Below are positions 35,216 through 45,106 of a DNA stretch of 64,000 nt, piece by piece. The notes under the pieces are model-generated. The model was not told the DNA's origin. It did no database searches and saw nothing but the letters and a program-made list of their open reading frames with translations. Source of the stretch: Prevotella melaninogenica ATCC 25845 (GTDB lineage: Bacteria; Bacteroidota; Bacteroidia; Bacteroidales; Bacteroidaceae); assembly GCF_000144405.1 (NCBI RefSeq), contig NC_014371.1, positions 248,001 through 312,000 on the forward strand, given 5' to 3'. Position 1 is the stretch's first letter. Every line of letters begins with the position of its first letter. The translations under genes and the position numbers were made by a program.

Positions 35216-35348
35216 CTAAAAAGTTAATAGCTATGAATGGTCAGTTGATAGTTTTTTCGTATTTTTGCAGAAAATATGCTGCACTCGGCAAAGTGGAAGC
35301 AAGCTTTTTTTACTCTTGTCGATGCGTTTGTAGATAACTGATGTGTAA

Positions 35349-36332
35349 ATGAAACAAATCAACTGGGGATTTATTGGCTGCGGTGAGGTAACAGAAAAGA
35401 AGTCTGGACCAGCGTTTAATGAAGTGATGGGTTCACATGTTGTCGCTGTGTTTAGCCGTAGCGAGTTAAAGGCGCGTTCGTATGCTGAGCGTCAGGGTAT
35501 ACGGAAATGGTATACCGATGCACAGGCTTTGGTAGACGATCCTGACGTAAATGCAATATATATTGCTACACCTCCTTCTGCCCATGCAACCTTTGCTATC
35601 ATGGCAATGCGTGCTGGAAAGCCTTGTTATATAGAGAAGCCTTTGGCGGCTTCTTACGAGGATTGCGTGCGTATCAATCGTGTGTCAGAGCAGACTGGAG
35701 TACCATGTTTCGTCGCTTATTATCGTCGTTATCTTCCTTACTTCAAGAAAGTAAAAGAGATTGTTGATAGTGGTGAATTAGGTAAGATACTTACTGTGCA
35801 AGTGCGTTTTGCTGTTCCTCCACGCGATTTGGACTACGAGAAGAACGTGCAACTGCCGTGGCGTCTACAATCACATATCTCTGGTGGCGGTTATTTCTAT
35901 GACCTTGCTCCTCATCAGCTCGACCTGCTACAGAACTTATTTGGTGTTATTATCAAGGCGCATGGCTATACAGCTAATCGTGCGGGGCTCTACAACCTCG
36001 AAGATACGGTAAATGCTGTGTTCCGTTTTGAGAATGGTTTGACTGGTAGTGGTGCTTGGTGCTTTGCTGCCCATGAGAGTGCGCGTGAGGATCGTATAGA
36101 GATTTATGGTTCAAAAGGTAGACTATCCTTCTCTGTTTATACTTATGCACCAATCCACCTCTGTACCAGCGAGGGTGAAAGAGATATTGAGGTCGCTAAT
36201 CCTCCATATGTTCAACTCCCTATTATTAAGTCTGTTATTGAGGATATGCAGGGTTATGGAGCATGTGATTGTACGAGTATTAGTGCCACTCCAACCAACT
36301 GGGTGATGGATCGCATCCTCGGAAAGATATAG
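35349..36332 (+). CDS. Gfo/Idh/MocA-family oxidoreductase
   Basis: NAD(P)-dependent dehydrogenase of the glucose-fructose oxidoreductase type. The Rossmann fingerprint is WGFIGCGEVTEKK at residues 5-17. The catalytic-type motif is EKPLAASYED near 96-105, where Lys is the conserved EKP lysine. A C-terminal alpha/beta domain binds the sugar. The length (327) is usual. It is single and probably precedes the DUF4421 gene in the same transcript (41-bp gap). The sugar or cyclitol substrate is unknown. Confidence 0.88.
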   Translation: MKQINWGFIGCGEVTEKKSGPAFNEVMGSHVVAVFSRSELKARSYAERQGIRKWYTDAQALVDDPDVNAIYIATPPSAHATFAIMAMRAGKPCYIEKPLAASYEDCVRINRVSEQTGVPCFVAYYRRYLPYFKKVKEIVDSGELGKILTVQVRFAVPPRDLDYEKNVQLPWRLQSHISGGGYFYDLAPHQLDLLQNLFGVIIKAHGYTANRAGLYNLEDTVNAVFRFENGLTGSGAWCFAAHESAREDRIEIYGSKGRLSFSVYTYAPIHLCTSEGERDIEVANPPYVQLPIIKSVIEDMQGYGACDCTSISATPTNWVMDRILGKI

Positions 36333-36373
36333 GAAAAGCCCTTGAGGGTATTTGTTTTTGTTTAATTATTCAG

Positions 36374-37579
36374 ATGAAGCTAACTTTCAACGACTACTTG
36401 GTTCTGTGTTTCCTCCTATTGTTTTTAGGAGGAACAAAGGCTTATGCGTTTTCATCAACGACTCTATCTGATAGCTTAGTTGTTAGGAAAGATAGTGGTG
36501 ATATCCTTTCAAGCAAGCAGGCAACAGACTCTGTGCGATGGATGCGCAGAGGTGAAACTTCGCGCATGTTCAAACAGAAGTCGGGCAAAGGCGGTGGCTT
36601 TTTCCAGCATTTCAACGAGATAGATACTTCTTATATTGAGCCTCAGAAGTATAACTTTGCTTTTATGTTGCAAAATACAAATACCTATGAGGTGTATCGT
36701 TTGAGTAGTTCGAAAGAGCAAAGTATTACCTTTGCACCAGAAGCTACGGTACGTATAGGACCTTATTTCGGTTGGCGTTGGATATTCTTGGGTTACACAC
36801 TCGATATAAAGCATTTAGATTTCTGGAACAAGAACAATAATCCTCGACAAGAATATGATTTAAGTTTATATAGTTCGATGCTCGGACTCGATATTTATTA
36901 TCGTAAGACAGGCAATGATTATAAAATCAGACAGTTGTATCTTGGGAAGGATATTAACACAGATGCGATACGTGGAACTGACTTTGGTGGATTGACCTCA
37001 ACCATTAAGGGTTTCAATATTTATTATATCTTCAATCATCGTAGATTCTCTTATCCAGCAGCTTTCAGCCAAAGTACGATACAACGTCGTTCAGCAGGTA
37101 GTCCGCTATTGGGCATTGGCTATACGCAGCATAGCCTTGATGTCAATTGGGGAGAACTTAATAAAGTCATCTCAAATCATCTTGGTAGTCAGGTTCCTTC
37201 CAATCCGATAGACAGTACATTGATGTTTAGTGAAGTTAAGTACACTGATATTTCTATCAGTGGTGGCTATGCCTATAACTGGGTTTTTGCTCGTAACTGG
37301 GTCTTGGCAGGTTCACTTTCGTTGGCTTTAGCTTATAAAAGTAGTAAGGGAGACGTTACTCATCGTACCTTTTCTATCAACGATTTTAAGTTCAATAATA
37401 TTAATATTGATGGTATTGGACGCTTTGGTGTGGTGTGGAACAATAGCAAATGGTATGTTGGTATGAGTACTATCCTTCATGCCTATAATTATCGTCGCAG
37501 TAATTTCTCTACCAATAACTTCTTTGGAAGTATTAATCTCTATGCGGGTTTTAACTTTGGAAGAAAGAAGGAGAAATAG
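36374..37579 (+). CDS. DUF4421 family outer-membrane-type protein
   Basis: Exported beta-barrel-like protein of the Bacteroidota DUF4421 family. The signal peptide is about 25 residues (FLLLFLGGTKAYA). The mature part begins with an acidic/Ser-rich linker, then repeated amphipathic strands; the family block FGWRWIFLGYTLDIKHL is at about 134-150. It ends with strand NLYAGFNFGRKK. Function is unknown. The DUF1460 lipoprotein gene follows in the same direction. Confidence 0.82.
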   Translation: MKLTFNDYLVLCFLLLFLGGTKAYAFSSTTLSDSLVVRKDSGDILSSKQATDSVRWMRRGETSRMFKQKSGKGGGFFQHFNEIDTSYIEPQKYNFAFMLQNTNTYEVYRLSSSKEQSITFAPEATVRIGPYFGWRWIFLGYTLDIKHLDFWNKNNNPRQEYDLSLYSSMLGLDIYYRKTGNDYKIRQLYLGKDINTDAIRGTDFGGLTSTIKGFNIYYIFNHRRFSYPAAFSQSTIQRRSAGSPLLGIGYTQHSLDVNWGELNKVISNHLGSQVPSNPIDSTLMFSEVKYTDISISGGYAYNWVFARNWVLAGSLSLALAYKSSKGDVTHRTFSINDFKFNNINIDGIGRFGVVWNNSKWYVGMSTILHAYNYRRSNFSTNNFFGSINLYAGFNFGRKKEK

Positions 37580-37614
37580 AATAGACTTTGTTAGAGCGTT
37601 AGTAGCCTAACGAT

Positions 37615-38631
37615 ATGTTGTTTTTTGAATTAGAACTTATTAATATGACACTAAAATATTCACTTATATTCTCTGCTCTCTTTGCTTTCTCTGCTTGTGG
37701 TGCAAAGCCTGAACAGAAGGCAAAGACACAGCAGGTTGCTGATACAGTTGTGACATCAGAGCAGATGACAAGTGCTGTTCCTGAGGCATCTGTAGTCGAA
37801 CAAAATGACACACTACCCACCTATATAGACACGTATACAAAGGCTGATAGTGCTTTAGTTTGTCAGTTGTTGCAAGAGTTTGTACCACAAAGACAGCAAC
37901 TTACCAATAATCAGCTTATTATTAAGATTGCACGAAAGTTTATCGGGGTACCTTATGTTGCCCATACCTTAGATATCAACGAGGATGAAAAACTCGTTGT
38001 TAATCTTCATGGATTAGACTGTACGACTTATGTTGAGGCTGTTACTGCTCTTACACTTTGTGTTAAGAAGGGCGAAACACGTTTCTCAGACTATGTGCGT
38101 CAGTTAGAACAAGTCCGCTATCGTGGCGGTAAGATGAGTTACGTAAATCGTCTGCACTATTTCCATTGGTGGTTGGAAGATAATGAGCGAATGGGTTTTG
38201 TCAGAGAGATAGACACACCTAATCCTCCTTTCACAGCTGTCCAGACCTTGAAAATCAACTATATGAGTCAGAACGCAAGACTCTATGATATGTTGAAGAA
38301 CAATCCTGAACGCGTGGCTGAACTTAAGAAGTTGGAGGATGCTACCAACGGAACAAAGATACGCTATATCCCTAAAAGCTTGCTTAATAATAGCAAACTA
38401 CTTCGAGAGGTAGTGCGAGATGGTGACATCCTTGCGATTGTTACTAATAAGCGAGAGTTGGATACGACACATCTTGGCTTTGCTGTATGGCATAAGGATG
38501 GACTTCATCTTATGAATGCTTCTAATCTTAGGAAGAACGGTAATAAGGTTGTTGACCCTGCAGAGACGCTCTATAATTATATGATGGCTCGTCCAGCTAA
38601 TCTCGGAATACGTGTTGTGCGTATTCAATAA
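37615..38631 (+). CDS. DUF1460 amidase-like lipoprotein
   Basis: DUF1460 proteins are NlpC/P60-like cysteine hydrolases, probably N-acetylmuramoyl-L-alanine amidases. The catalytic region begins GLDCTTYVEAV, with the nucleophile Cys in LDCTTY, and the conserved His is in DTTHLGFAVWH. The likely start is the ATG at 37645 (residue 11), which opens MTLKYSLIFSALFAFSAC, a type II signal with lipobox FSAC. The mature protein would be about 310 residues. It may recycle or remodel peptidoglycan at the envelope; the exact bond is unproven. Confidence 0.85.
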   Translation: MLFFELELINMTLKYSLIFSALFAFSACGAKPEQKAKTQQVADTVVTSEQMTSAVPEASVVEQNDTLPTYIDTYTKADSALVCQLLQEFVPQRQQLTNNQLIIKIARKFIGVPYVAHTLDINEDEKLVVNLHGLDCTTYVEAVTALTLCVKKGETRFSDYVRQLEQVRYRGGKMSYVNRLHYFHWWLEDNERMGFVREIDTPNPPFTAVQTLKINYMSQNARLYDMLKNNPERVAELKKLEDATNGTKIRYIPKSLLNNSKLLREVVRDGDILAIVTNKRELDTTHLGFAVWHKDGLHLMNASNLRKNGNKVVDPAETLYNYMMARPANLGIRVVRIQ

Positions 38632-38747
38632 TAATGCGTACAACTTAAGAAACAATCCTTTCTATCTGATTGTCATTTGTTTCCAAGATGATGAATGATG
38701 GTGGTAAAGCGTTTATTTTAGTCCCTTTTATACTCGTGTGGACGTCC

Positions 38748-38813
38748 CGCACGGGTGGTGCGGAGGCTTAGCACGAGTGGTGCGGAGGCTTAACACCATT
38801 GCAAAATGTCGTT
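38748..38813. repeat. Family B array 4: three 22-bp units, last degenerate
   Basis: Units start at 38748, 38770 and 38792. The first two keep the GCAC/GTGC dyad; the third keeps only the left half (AACACC). Confidence 0.8.
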
Positions 38814-38898
38814 AAAAGGCAGCCAACTTGTTGTTGGATGATAGATAGTGCATGAGAGAATCGTCCCTTTAAGTTTATCGAACAGCTATAAATAAAAG

Positions 38899-38934
38899 AG
38901 CTCTGGCAGAGAACTTAATAGTCCTGCCAGAGCT
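38899..38934 (-). terminator. Terminator after msrBA
   Basis: AGCTCTGGCAG (38899-38909) and CTGCCAGAGCT (38924-38934) form a perfect 11-bp stem flanked by A-run and T-run, 6 bp past the leftward stop codon. It can work in both directions. Confidence 0.85.
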
Positions 38935-38939
38935 TTTTC

Positions 38940-40043
38940 TTACTTTTTCATCTTAGCCTTGCGAGCATACTCAAAGAGCGCTGCAGGCAGATGGCAATAG
39001 CCTGTTGGATGTTTGTCAAGATAATCTTGATGATATTCTTCTGCTGTGTAGAAGTTCTTGAGCGGTTTCACCTCAACGGCAATCTTTCCGTGAATCTGCT
39101 TTTGTTCCTCTTCAAACACTTTTTTGATCGTTGGGAGGTCGGCTGGATCGGTGTAATAAACACCTGTACGATACTGACTACCACGGTCGTTCCCCTGCTT
39201 GTTTATGCTTGTTGGGTCGATAGACTTAAAGTATAAGCCTAATAAGAAGTCCAAACTGATAACCTTAGGGTCGTAGGTGATGTGTACAGCCTCGGCAAAC
39301 TGCGTCTTATCTGTGCAAACATCTTCATACGTTGGGTTCTTGATAATACCGTTGGCATAGCCCACTTCGGTAGCCGTAACGCCTTCTATCTGTTTGAGGT
39401 AATGTTCTGTTCCCCAGAAACAACCACCTGCCACGTAAATTTCTTTCATTGGTCTAACTAATTTAATATAGGCTCCGTAGCCTTTTGCTTTCATCTCTTC
39501 AAGTGGGATGAAACGTAACGAAGCACTGTTGATACAATATCTTTTGCCCCCAGTTGCTGCTGGTCCGTCATCAAAGACGTGCCCAAGGTGCGCCTTACCT
39601 GTCTTGCTTCTCACTTCCGTACGCACCATACCATGTGATGTGTCGGTATGGTTTGTGACAAGTTTCTTGTCGATTGGCTTTGAGAAAGCAGGCCAACCGC
39701 AACCAGAATCGAACTTATCAGTAGAAGAGAACAGCGGTTCGCCCGTTGTGATATCTACATAGATACCCTCTCTGAACTCATGATCATACTCGTTGGTGAA
39801 AGGTCGTTCGGTGGCAGCCTGCTGTGTTACAGCATACTGTTCGGGAGTAAGCTTCTTTCGTAAGGTGGCATCGTCAGGACGTGTGAACTTCGTCTTAGGA
39901 GCGATGATAGAATCAGTTTGTGTCATAGTTGTCTTGGTCTTGTTTGTGCAAGATGTTGTTCCTGTCATCAGTAAGCCGCAAGAAGCGGCTTCAACAATGG
40001 TCGGGAGAATCAGTGTGCACAATATGGATAAAATGTTACGCAT
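38940..40043 (-). CDS. Exported MsrB-MsrA methionine sulfoxide reductase fusion
   Basis: Repairs oxidised methionine of both stereoisomers. MsrB is N-terminal (about 52-185) with catalytic C170 in [11 protein letters not shown] and a Cys at C115 in SGCGWPAF. MsrA is C-terminal (about 200-355) with catalytic C208 in GGCFWGTE. The zinc-binding CxxC pairs of many MsrB proteins are missing ([15 protein letters not shown]). The N-terminal signal [19 protein letters not shown] places it in the periplasm or outer membrane, where it would need an electron source from a thiol system. The B-A order is opposite to many pathogen fusions. trxB lies 110 bp upstream on the same strand. Confidence 0.93.
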   Translation of the reverse strand: MRNILSILCTLILPTIVEAASCGLLMTGTTSCTNKTKTTMTQTDSIIAPKTKFTRPDDATLRKKLTPEQYAVTQQAATERPFTNEYDHEFREGIYVDITTGEPLFSSTDKFDSGCGWPAFSKPIDKKLVTNHTDTSHGMVRTEVRSKTGKAHLGHVFDDGPAATGGKRYCINSASLRFIPLEEMKAKGYGAYIKLVRPMKEIYVAGGCFWGTEHYLKQIEGVTATEVGYANGIIKNPTYEDVCTDKTQFAEAVHITYDPKVISLDFLLGLYFKSIDPTSINKQGNDRGSQYRTGVYYTDPADLPTIKKVFEEEQKQIHGKIAVEVKPLKNFYTAEEYHQDYLDKHPTGYCHLPAALFEYARKAKMKK

Positions 40044-40091
40044 AGTTTGTTGTGTTTATAAATGTGATTAATAAAAAAGCAAGAGATAATA

Positions 40092-40135
40092 AAGGGTGCG
40101 TCAAAATCCAATTTGCTGGATTCTGAAACACCCTT
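40092..40135 (-). terminator. Terminator after trxB
   Basis: A two-part stem: AAGGGTG (40092-40098) with CACCCTT (40129-40135), and inside it AATCCA (40105-40110) with TGGATT (40117-40122). It begins 18 bp past the trxB stop. Confidence 0.75.
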
Positions 40136-40152
40136 CTTTATATTTGTTTTGT

Positions 40153-41085
40153 TTACTGCTTCTGCAAGAAACGGTCAACCTCAATAGCTGCCATTGCACC
40201 TGTACCAGCTGCTACGACACCCTGACGATAGGTTGGGTCTGCCACGTCACCTGCTGCATAAACACCCTCAATATTGGTTGCTGTAGACTTTGGTTTGGTG
40301 ATGATGAAGCCGTGGTCGTCCATCTCTAACTGACCTTTGAAGAGGTCGGTGTTAGGAGTGTGACCAATAGCCAAGAAGAAACCATCGATGTTAATATCGA
40401 ATTTTTCCTCGTTCTCCTCACCCTTAAAGCGTACCAAATGTGCACCCTCTACACCGTCTTCACCAAAGAGACCGAGTGTATTGGTATTGTAAAGAATCTC
40501 AATATTCTCCTTCTCTGTCACACGCTTACGCATAATCTCTGCTGCACGCAACTGAGGTTTACGTACAATCATATAGACCTTATTTGCCAAACCAGAGAGA
40601 TACATAGCCTCTTCGCAAGCAGTGTCACCACCACCAACAACAGCTACGGTGCGCTTACGATAGAAGAAACCGTCGCAAGTAGCACATGCACTCACACCCT
40701 GACCACGGTATTTCTCCTCATCAGGTAAGCCCAAGTACTTTGCACTTGCACCTGTTGCGATGATTACTGTCTCAGCTTCAATCTGATTGCCACGCTCATC
40801 TTCGAGGTGGAATGGACGACTGCTGAGGTCTACCTTTACGATAGAACCATCGCGAAGGTCAGCACCATAGAGCTTAGCCTGCTCACGCATCTCTGACATG
40901 AGTTGGTTAGCATCGATTCCTTCGTGGAAACCTGGGAAGTTTTCTACAATGGTTGTGGTGGTCAACTGACCACCTGGCTGCAGTCCAGAATAGAGTACTG
41001 GCTGAAGATTAGCACGTCCAGCATAAATCGCTGCAGTGTAACCTGCAGGACCGCTACCAATTATAAGGGTTTTTACTTTTTCCAT
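40153..41085 (-). CDS. trxB: Thioredoxin-disulfide reductase
   Basis: FAD- and NADPH-dependent enzyme that keeps thioredoxin reduced in the cytoplasm. The FAD fold motif GSGPAGYTAAIYAGRA is at 10-25. The redox pair is C134-A-T-C137-D. The NADPH site follows (VVGGGDTACEEA), and the C-terminal FAD motif is EGVYAAGDVAD. The 310-residue length is standard. The methionine sulfoxide reductase fusion lies downstream, which suits a shared thiol-redox role, but the terminator in between separates them. Confidence 0.96.
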   Translation of the reverse strand: MEKVKTLIIGSGPAGYTAAIYAGRANLQPVLYSGLQPGGQLTTTTIVENFPGFHEGIDANQLMSEMREQAKLYGADLRDGSIVKVDLSSRPFHLEDERGNQIEAETVIIATGASAKYLGLPDEEKYRGQGVSACATCDGFFYRKRTVAVVGGGDTACEEAMYLSGLANKVYMIVRKPQLRAAEIMRKRVTEKENIEILYNTNTLGLFGEDGVEGAHLVRFKGEENEEKFDINIDGFFLAIGHTPNTDLFKGQLEMDDHGFIITKPKSTATNIEGVYAAGDVADPTYRQGVVAAGTGAMAAIEVDRFLQKQ

Positions 41086-41198
41086 ATCAATATATTGTAT
41101 GTTGCCCCTTAAATAAGACTTAACTTCTAAGCGGGGCTTGATTAATATTTTTGTACTTATTACAGAACAAACATTGTGCCAAAGAAAGACTATTCCTC

Positions 41199-41849
41199 TT
41201 ATTCCATTGGGAATAAGCCAAAGAGTCGGTCATCAATCATATCTGTGACACGTTTGAAGTCTTGTGGGTTGTCTTGGAAGTCTGTTGTGTCACCATCGAC
41301 AATCATCAGATGTCCTTTGTAGGTCTTAATCCATTCCTCATAACGCTCGTTGAGACCACGGAGGTAGTCAATACGCATTGTTTGTTCGTAGTCACGACCA
41401 CGCTGTTGTATGTGATCGATAAGGCGTGGGATAGAACAACGGATGTAAATCATTAAGTCTGGCAGTTTTACCAGTGAGAGCATCAAGTCGAAGAGGTCGG
41501 TGTAGTTGTTGAAATCACGCTCTGACATCAATCCCATATCATAGAGATTCGGTGCAAAGATACGTGCATCCTCGAAGATAGTACGGTCTTGTATAATCGT
41601 ATCCTTTGATTGTGAAATCTCTACAACATCACGAAAACGCTTGTTGAGGAAGTAAATCTGCAGATTAAACGACCAACGAGTCATGTCATTATAATAGTCT
41701 TCCAAGTATGGATTGTTGTCGACTGGCTCGAAATGAGCTGTCCATCCGTAACGTTTCGCGAGCATTTTGGTGAGTGTTGTCTTACCTGCTCCAATATTTC
41801 CTGCGATTGCTATATGCATAATATATGTGTATCTAATTGCCCACCTCAT
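41199..41849 (-). CDS. Deoxynucleoside kinase, first paralog
   Basis: Salvage kinase of the dNK family that phosphorylates deoxynucleosides. P-loop GNIGAGKTTLT at the N terminus, the DRTIFEDARIFA substrate loop and a YIRCSIPRLIDHI-type lid helix are clear. The likely start is the ATG at 41819 (residue 11, MHIAIAGN), giving 206 residues. The upstream neighbour is a close paralog, 138 bp away on the same strand. Two-gene sets of this kind occur in organisms that split purine and pyrimidine specificity, but which is which is not readable here. Confidence 0.9.
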   Translation of the reverse strand: MRWAIRYTYIMHIAIAGNIGAGKTTLTKMLAKRYGWTAHFEPVDNNPYLEDYYNDMTRWSFNLQIYFLNKRFRDVVEISQSKDTIIQDRTIFEDARIFAPNLYDMGLMSERDFNNYTDLFDLMLSLVKLPDLMIYIRCSIPRLIDHIQQRGRDYEQTMRIDYLRGLNERYEEWIKTYKGHLMIVDGDTTDFQDNPQDFKRVTDMIDDRLFGLFPME

Positions 41850-41987
41850 GGCTATCTCCTAAAGTAGGAGTGGTTGATATTGGTGTTGTGAGCTTATAAT
41901 TCCTTGTTAGTTTGTTATATATTGATTCCCTTTCAGTACTTTGAGAGTCTTCCTTTTGGGGAAGGTAGGGAGTCCTTTGTTAGTATC

Positions 41988-42602
41988 TTAGAACAAGCCA
42001 AAGAGCTCTCTGTCAATCTTGTCAGTAATGAAACCAAAGTCTTTTGGGCGATGTTGATAGTCGAGGTTGTCGACATCTATCGTCAGAACACGACCTTTAT
42101 ATTTCTCTTTGATAAACTCTTCATAGCGTTTATTGAGGTTCTCGAGATAGTCCAAAGGCATCTTCTGTTCATACTCTCGCCCACGTTTCTCAATGTTAGA
42201 AACAAGGTGACTGACTGAAGCACGAAGATAAATCATCAGGTCAGGGAACTGAACAGCATCTGTCATGTCCTCAAATAGCTCCATATAAGTCTCATAGTCG
42301 CGATCATCAAGATTACCCATGGCATAGTTGTTCTCCGTAAACACGTAGACACCTTCATAGATAGAGCGGTCTTGTACTACTGACTCATCACTCCGACTTA
42401 TCTCAAGCAAGTCCTTAAAACGCTCCTTTAGGAAAAATACTTCCATAGGGAACGACCAACGCTTAATGTCCTTATAATAATCTTCTAAGTAGGGATTATA
42501 GTCAACAGACTCAAATCTTGGCTTCCAACCATAGCGTTTGGCAAGCATTGTTGTGAGTGTTGTCTTACCGCTACCTATATTTCCTGCAATTGCAATGTGC
42601 AT
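41988..42602 (-). CDS. Deoxynucleoside kinase, second paralog
   Basis: Same family and architecture as the gene downstream: P-loop GNIGSGKTTLT, DRSIYEGVYVF in the substrate loop, and YLRASVSHLVSNI in the lid region. It starts directly with MHIAIAGN, which supports the same start in the paralog. The two differ in many positions (for example GAGK/GSGK and the DRT/DRS loop), so duplication is not recent. Specificity is unknown. Confidence 0.9.
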   Translation of the reverse strand: MHIAIAGNIGSGKTTLTTMLAKRYGWKPRFESVDYNPYLEDYYKDIKRWSFPMEVFFLKERFKDLLEISRSDESVVQDRSIYEGVYVFTENNYAMGNLDDRDYETYMELFEDMTDAVQFPDLMIYLRASVSHLVSNIEKRGREYEQKMPLDYLENLNKRYEEFIKEKYKGRVLTIDVDNLDYQHRPKDFGFITDKIDRELFGLF

Positions 42603-42683
42603 AACATAATGTCCACGTGTACGTCTCTGGCGTTCCCTATAATAGACAATGCCAGAGATGTCAGTGGAGAATATCGTTTATAT

Positions 42684-44153
42684 TTAGAATTGATTTCTTG
42701 CCTTACCTACACAACCATTTGGCATCTGGATATGTAACATGGCACATACGGTTGGTGCAATGTCAACGATATGTGTCTCAATATTGCTTGCACCATGCTT
42801 CACGTTCCAACCAAAGAGTAGGAAAGGAATGTGTGTGTCGTATGGGAATGGCTGTCCATGTTGTGTTCCACGGAAGTCTGGTCTGTCCTTGCCACCAAAG
42901 AACTGTGGGCGTGTTACAACACCAATCTCACCTGAACGGCCACGGAAATAACCATTCTGCATACGCTCCTTTATCCAATTTGGCATTGTTGTCTCGCTTA
43001 TCTTCTCCTCGTCAAAAACGTAGAGGAACTGTGGATCTTTCTTCAACCACTCCACAGACTCGTCTATAATCTCCTGCTTCTTCTTGCCAGCTGCTTCGAT
43101 AGTTGAGTCGTTGAGGTAGAACTGATAGTTGTCTTCGCCCATTACAGGACTGATACCAAACTTTCCTTGTAGATATGCGTTGAGGTCTTTTACAGTCTGT
43201 TTATAATCCCATCCGCCTGCTGGAATGCGGTGCTCACGCATGTAGTTGTAGTTGTGAGCAGCACCATGGTCAGCTGTAAGGAAGAGCAGATAGTTGCCTT
43301 CACCCACTTCTTTGTCAAGCACCTTAAGGAACCAAGCCAAGTCTTTATCTAACTGCATGTAAACCTCGTGATTCTCTTTTCCACGTGTAGAGAATCTATG
43401 TCCAATGATATCTGTTGATGAGATACTCACAGTGAGCATGTCAGTTTCTTTTCCTTTGCCGAGTTTCTCATTCTTTAGAGCCGCCTCAGCCATCTTGAAA
43501 GTCATGGTAACGCCCTGTGGAGAACCCTTGATGTCAAAGTTAGGATCTGTGTGATTCTTTGCATTAAAGTCCTCAACCCACTGTGGAAGTTTATCCATAT
43601 AGAAGGTAGAAGATACAAATCGACCTGCTGAAGTGTCCCACCAATAAGCGGCATCGGCTGCATGACCAGCAGGAAGGATTGATGCGCGGTCTTTCAATGC
43701 TACACCAATTACCTTTGAACGGAAGTCTGTTGCAACTTGAAGTTCGTCACCGATGGTAGATGTAAGCATACGGCGGGGGCTCATCTGACCTTCTTTGCTA
43801 TCGGAGCCAACACTCTTTACCGTATTATCCTCGCAGCAATAAACACTCTTATCATCTTGATAGAAAGAGTTGCCAGCAATACCTGTGAAGGCAGGAATAG
43901 AACCAGTATAGACAGAACTATGTCCAATTGCAGTCACTGTTGGTGCATAGTTGATATGTGTATTTTCAAAAGAGAAGCCTTGGTTGAGCAATCTTTTCAA
44001 ACCATCATTACCATATTCATTATTGTAATAGTAAAGATAATCCCAACGCATTTGGTCGACAACAAGACCAACCACCAACTTTGGTCGTTGTATCTGCGCA
44101 TTCGCTGCTGCTGCAATCAGCAATCCAGCTACAAGAAAAAGTAGTTTTTTCAT
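42684..44153 (-). CDS. PafA-type alkaline phosphatase, secreted
   Basis: Calcium-activated phosphate-monoesterase of the PafA group in the alkaline phosphatase superfamily. The signal peptide ends ANAQ (residue 20). The nucleophile is T74 in APTVTAIGH, and D33, N95, K154 and R156 align with the PafA active-site residues known from Chryseobacterium, including the Lys and Arg that bind phosphate. Metal ligands include DHGAAHN in the C-terminal half. The length (489) is normal. Probably releases phosphate from organic esters in the periplasm, a third phosphatase type in this window, but it is not next to the 14-18 kb group. Confidence 0.93.
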   Translation of the reverse strand: MKKLLFLVAGLLIAAAANAQIQRPKLVVGLVVDQMRWDYLYYYNNEYGNDGLKRLLNQGFSFENTHINYAPTVTAIGHSSVYTGSIPAFTGIAGNSFYQDDKSVYCCEDNTVKSVGSDSKEGQMSPRRMLTSTIGDELQVATDFRSKVIGVALKDRASILPAGHAADAAYWWDTSAGRFVSSTFYMDKLPQWVEDFNAKNHTDPNFDIKGSPQGVTMTFKMAEAALKNEKLGKGKETDMLTVSISSTDIIGHRFSTRGKENHEVYMQLDKDLAWFLKVLDKEVGEGNYLLFLTADHGAAHNYNYMREHRIPAGGWDYKQTVKDLNAYLQGKFGISPVMGEDNYQFYLNDSTIEAAGKKKQEIIDESVEWLKKDPQFLYVFDEEKISETTMPNWIKERMQNGYFRGRSGEIGVVTRPQFFGGKDRPDFRGTQHGQPFPYDTHIPFLLFGWNVKHGASNIETHIVDIAPTVCAMLHIQMPNGCVGKARNQF

Positions 44154-44265
44154 TTTAGGTCATGTGTTTAAATTATCTTGCAAACTTACAATATTTTTTT
44201 TAATTTCTCGACTTTTTTGTCTACTTTTGCACTTGTCGGAATGATATTAAATACAAACAAGAAAC

Positions 44266-44910
44266 ATGAAGAATATTATCATCGCAGATAATCAAGATAT
44301 CACACAGGCTGGAATGGCTTATGTGCTTTCTAAAAGGGATAATATATCTTGCCGAGTGGCAAGGGATAAGTCTGAGTTGATTCTCCTTTTAAACGATTGT
44401 CCCGAAGCGGTTGTGATATTAGATTATACCTTGTTTGATATTTCCAGTGAGTCTGACCTTCTGAATATTGGGCAGCGTTTTCCGCTTGCTCATCTTATAT
44501 TGTGGAGTGAGGAGTTGAGTGTCGACTTCATTCGTCACCTTGTTAATGCAAGCAATCGGATTAGTGTGCTTATGAAGGATGCTAAGATGGCTGAAATAGA
44601 ACAATGCCTTGACTATGTGTTGCAGGGTCAACGTTTTCTTTGTCAGCACGCTACTAACATGATTTTAGCCCCTACAGCGTTAGCCGATAAGGAGATTGTC
44701 GCGTTGACAAAAACAGAGACTGAGATTCTTAAGGAGATTGCTTTAGGTGCTACGACACGTGAGATTGCTGAGAAACGTTTTTCTTCTTTCCACACGGTCA
44801 ACACACATAGAAAGAATATCTTTCGTAAGTTGGGTGTGAATAATGTTCATGAAGCTATCCGCTATGCGATGCGTTCGGGATTAGTAGATGCTGCAGAATA
44901 TTATATTTAA
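44266..44910 (+). CDS. LuxR-type response regulator
   Basis: Two-component response regulator with an N-terminal receiver domain (acidic D8/D11, phospho-acceptor D53 in VILDYTLFD) and a C-terminal LuxR helix-turn-helix (LTKTETEILKEIALGATTREIAEKRFSSFHTVNTHRKNIFRKLGV). The 214-residue length is usual. It is alone: no histidine kinase gene is adjacent. TACTTTTG at 44222-44229 is a likely -7 box. Targets unknown. Confidence 0.92.
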   Translation: MKNIIIADNQDITQAGMAYVLSKRDNISCRVARDKSELILLLNDCPEAVVILDYTLFDISSESDLLNIGQRFPLAHLILWSEELSVDFIRHLVNASNRISVLMKDAKMAEIEQCLDYVLQGQRFLCQHATNMILAPTALADKEIVALTKTETEILKEIALGATTREIAEKRFSSFHTVNTHRKNIFRKLGVNNVHEAIRYAMRSGLVDAAEYYI

Positions 44911-45106
44911 TGTCTGTCTTGTTAAACCCTAATCATCTTTACCCTCCTTTTCTTGATTTAAAAGGATAAAAATTTACGTGCATGGGTTGTGAAATATATT
45001 TACATTTACGCTTCTCTATTTGCCCTAATTTTACCTAAAAAACGCCCTCTTTTGTAGCGTTTGTAACTGACTTGAAATCAAATGGTTATAAAATAGAATT
45101 GTAAAA

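Larger units (their letters stand above)
38632..38939. other. 308-bp convergent intergenic region
   Basis: Between the DUF1460 gene and the convergent msrBA gene. It holds the family B array at 38748-38813 and the terminator at 38899-38934. Nothing else is recognised. Confidence 0.6.
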
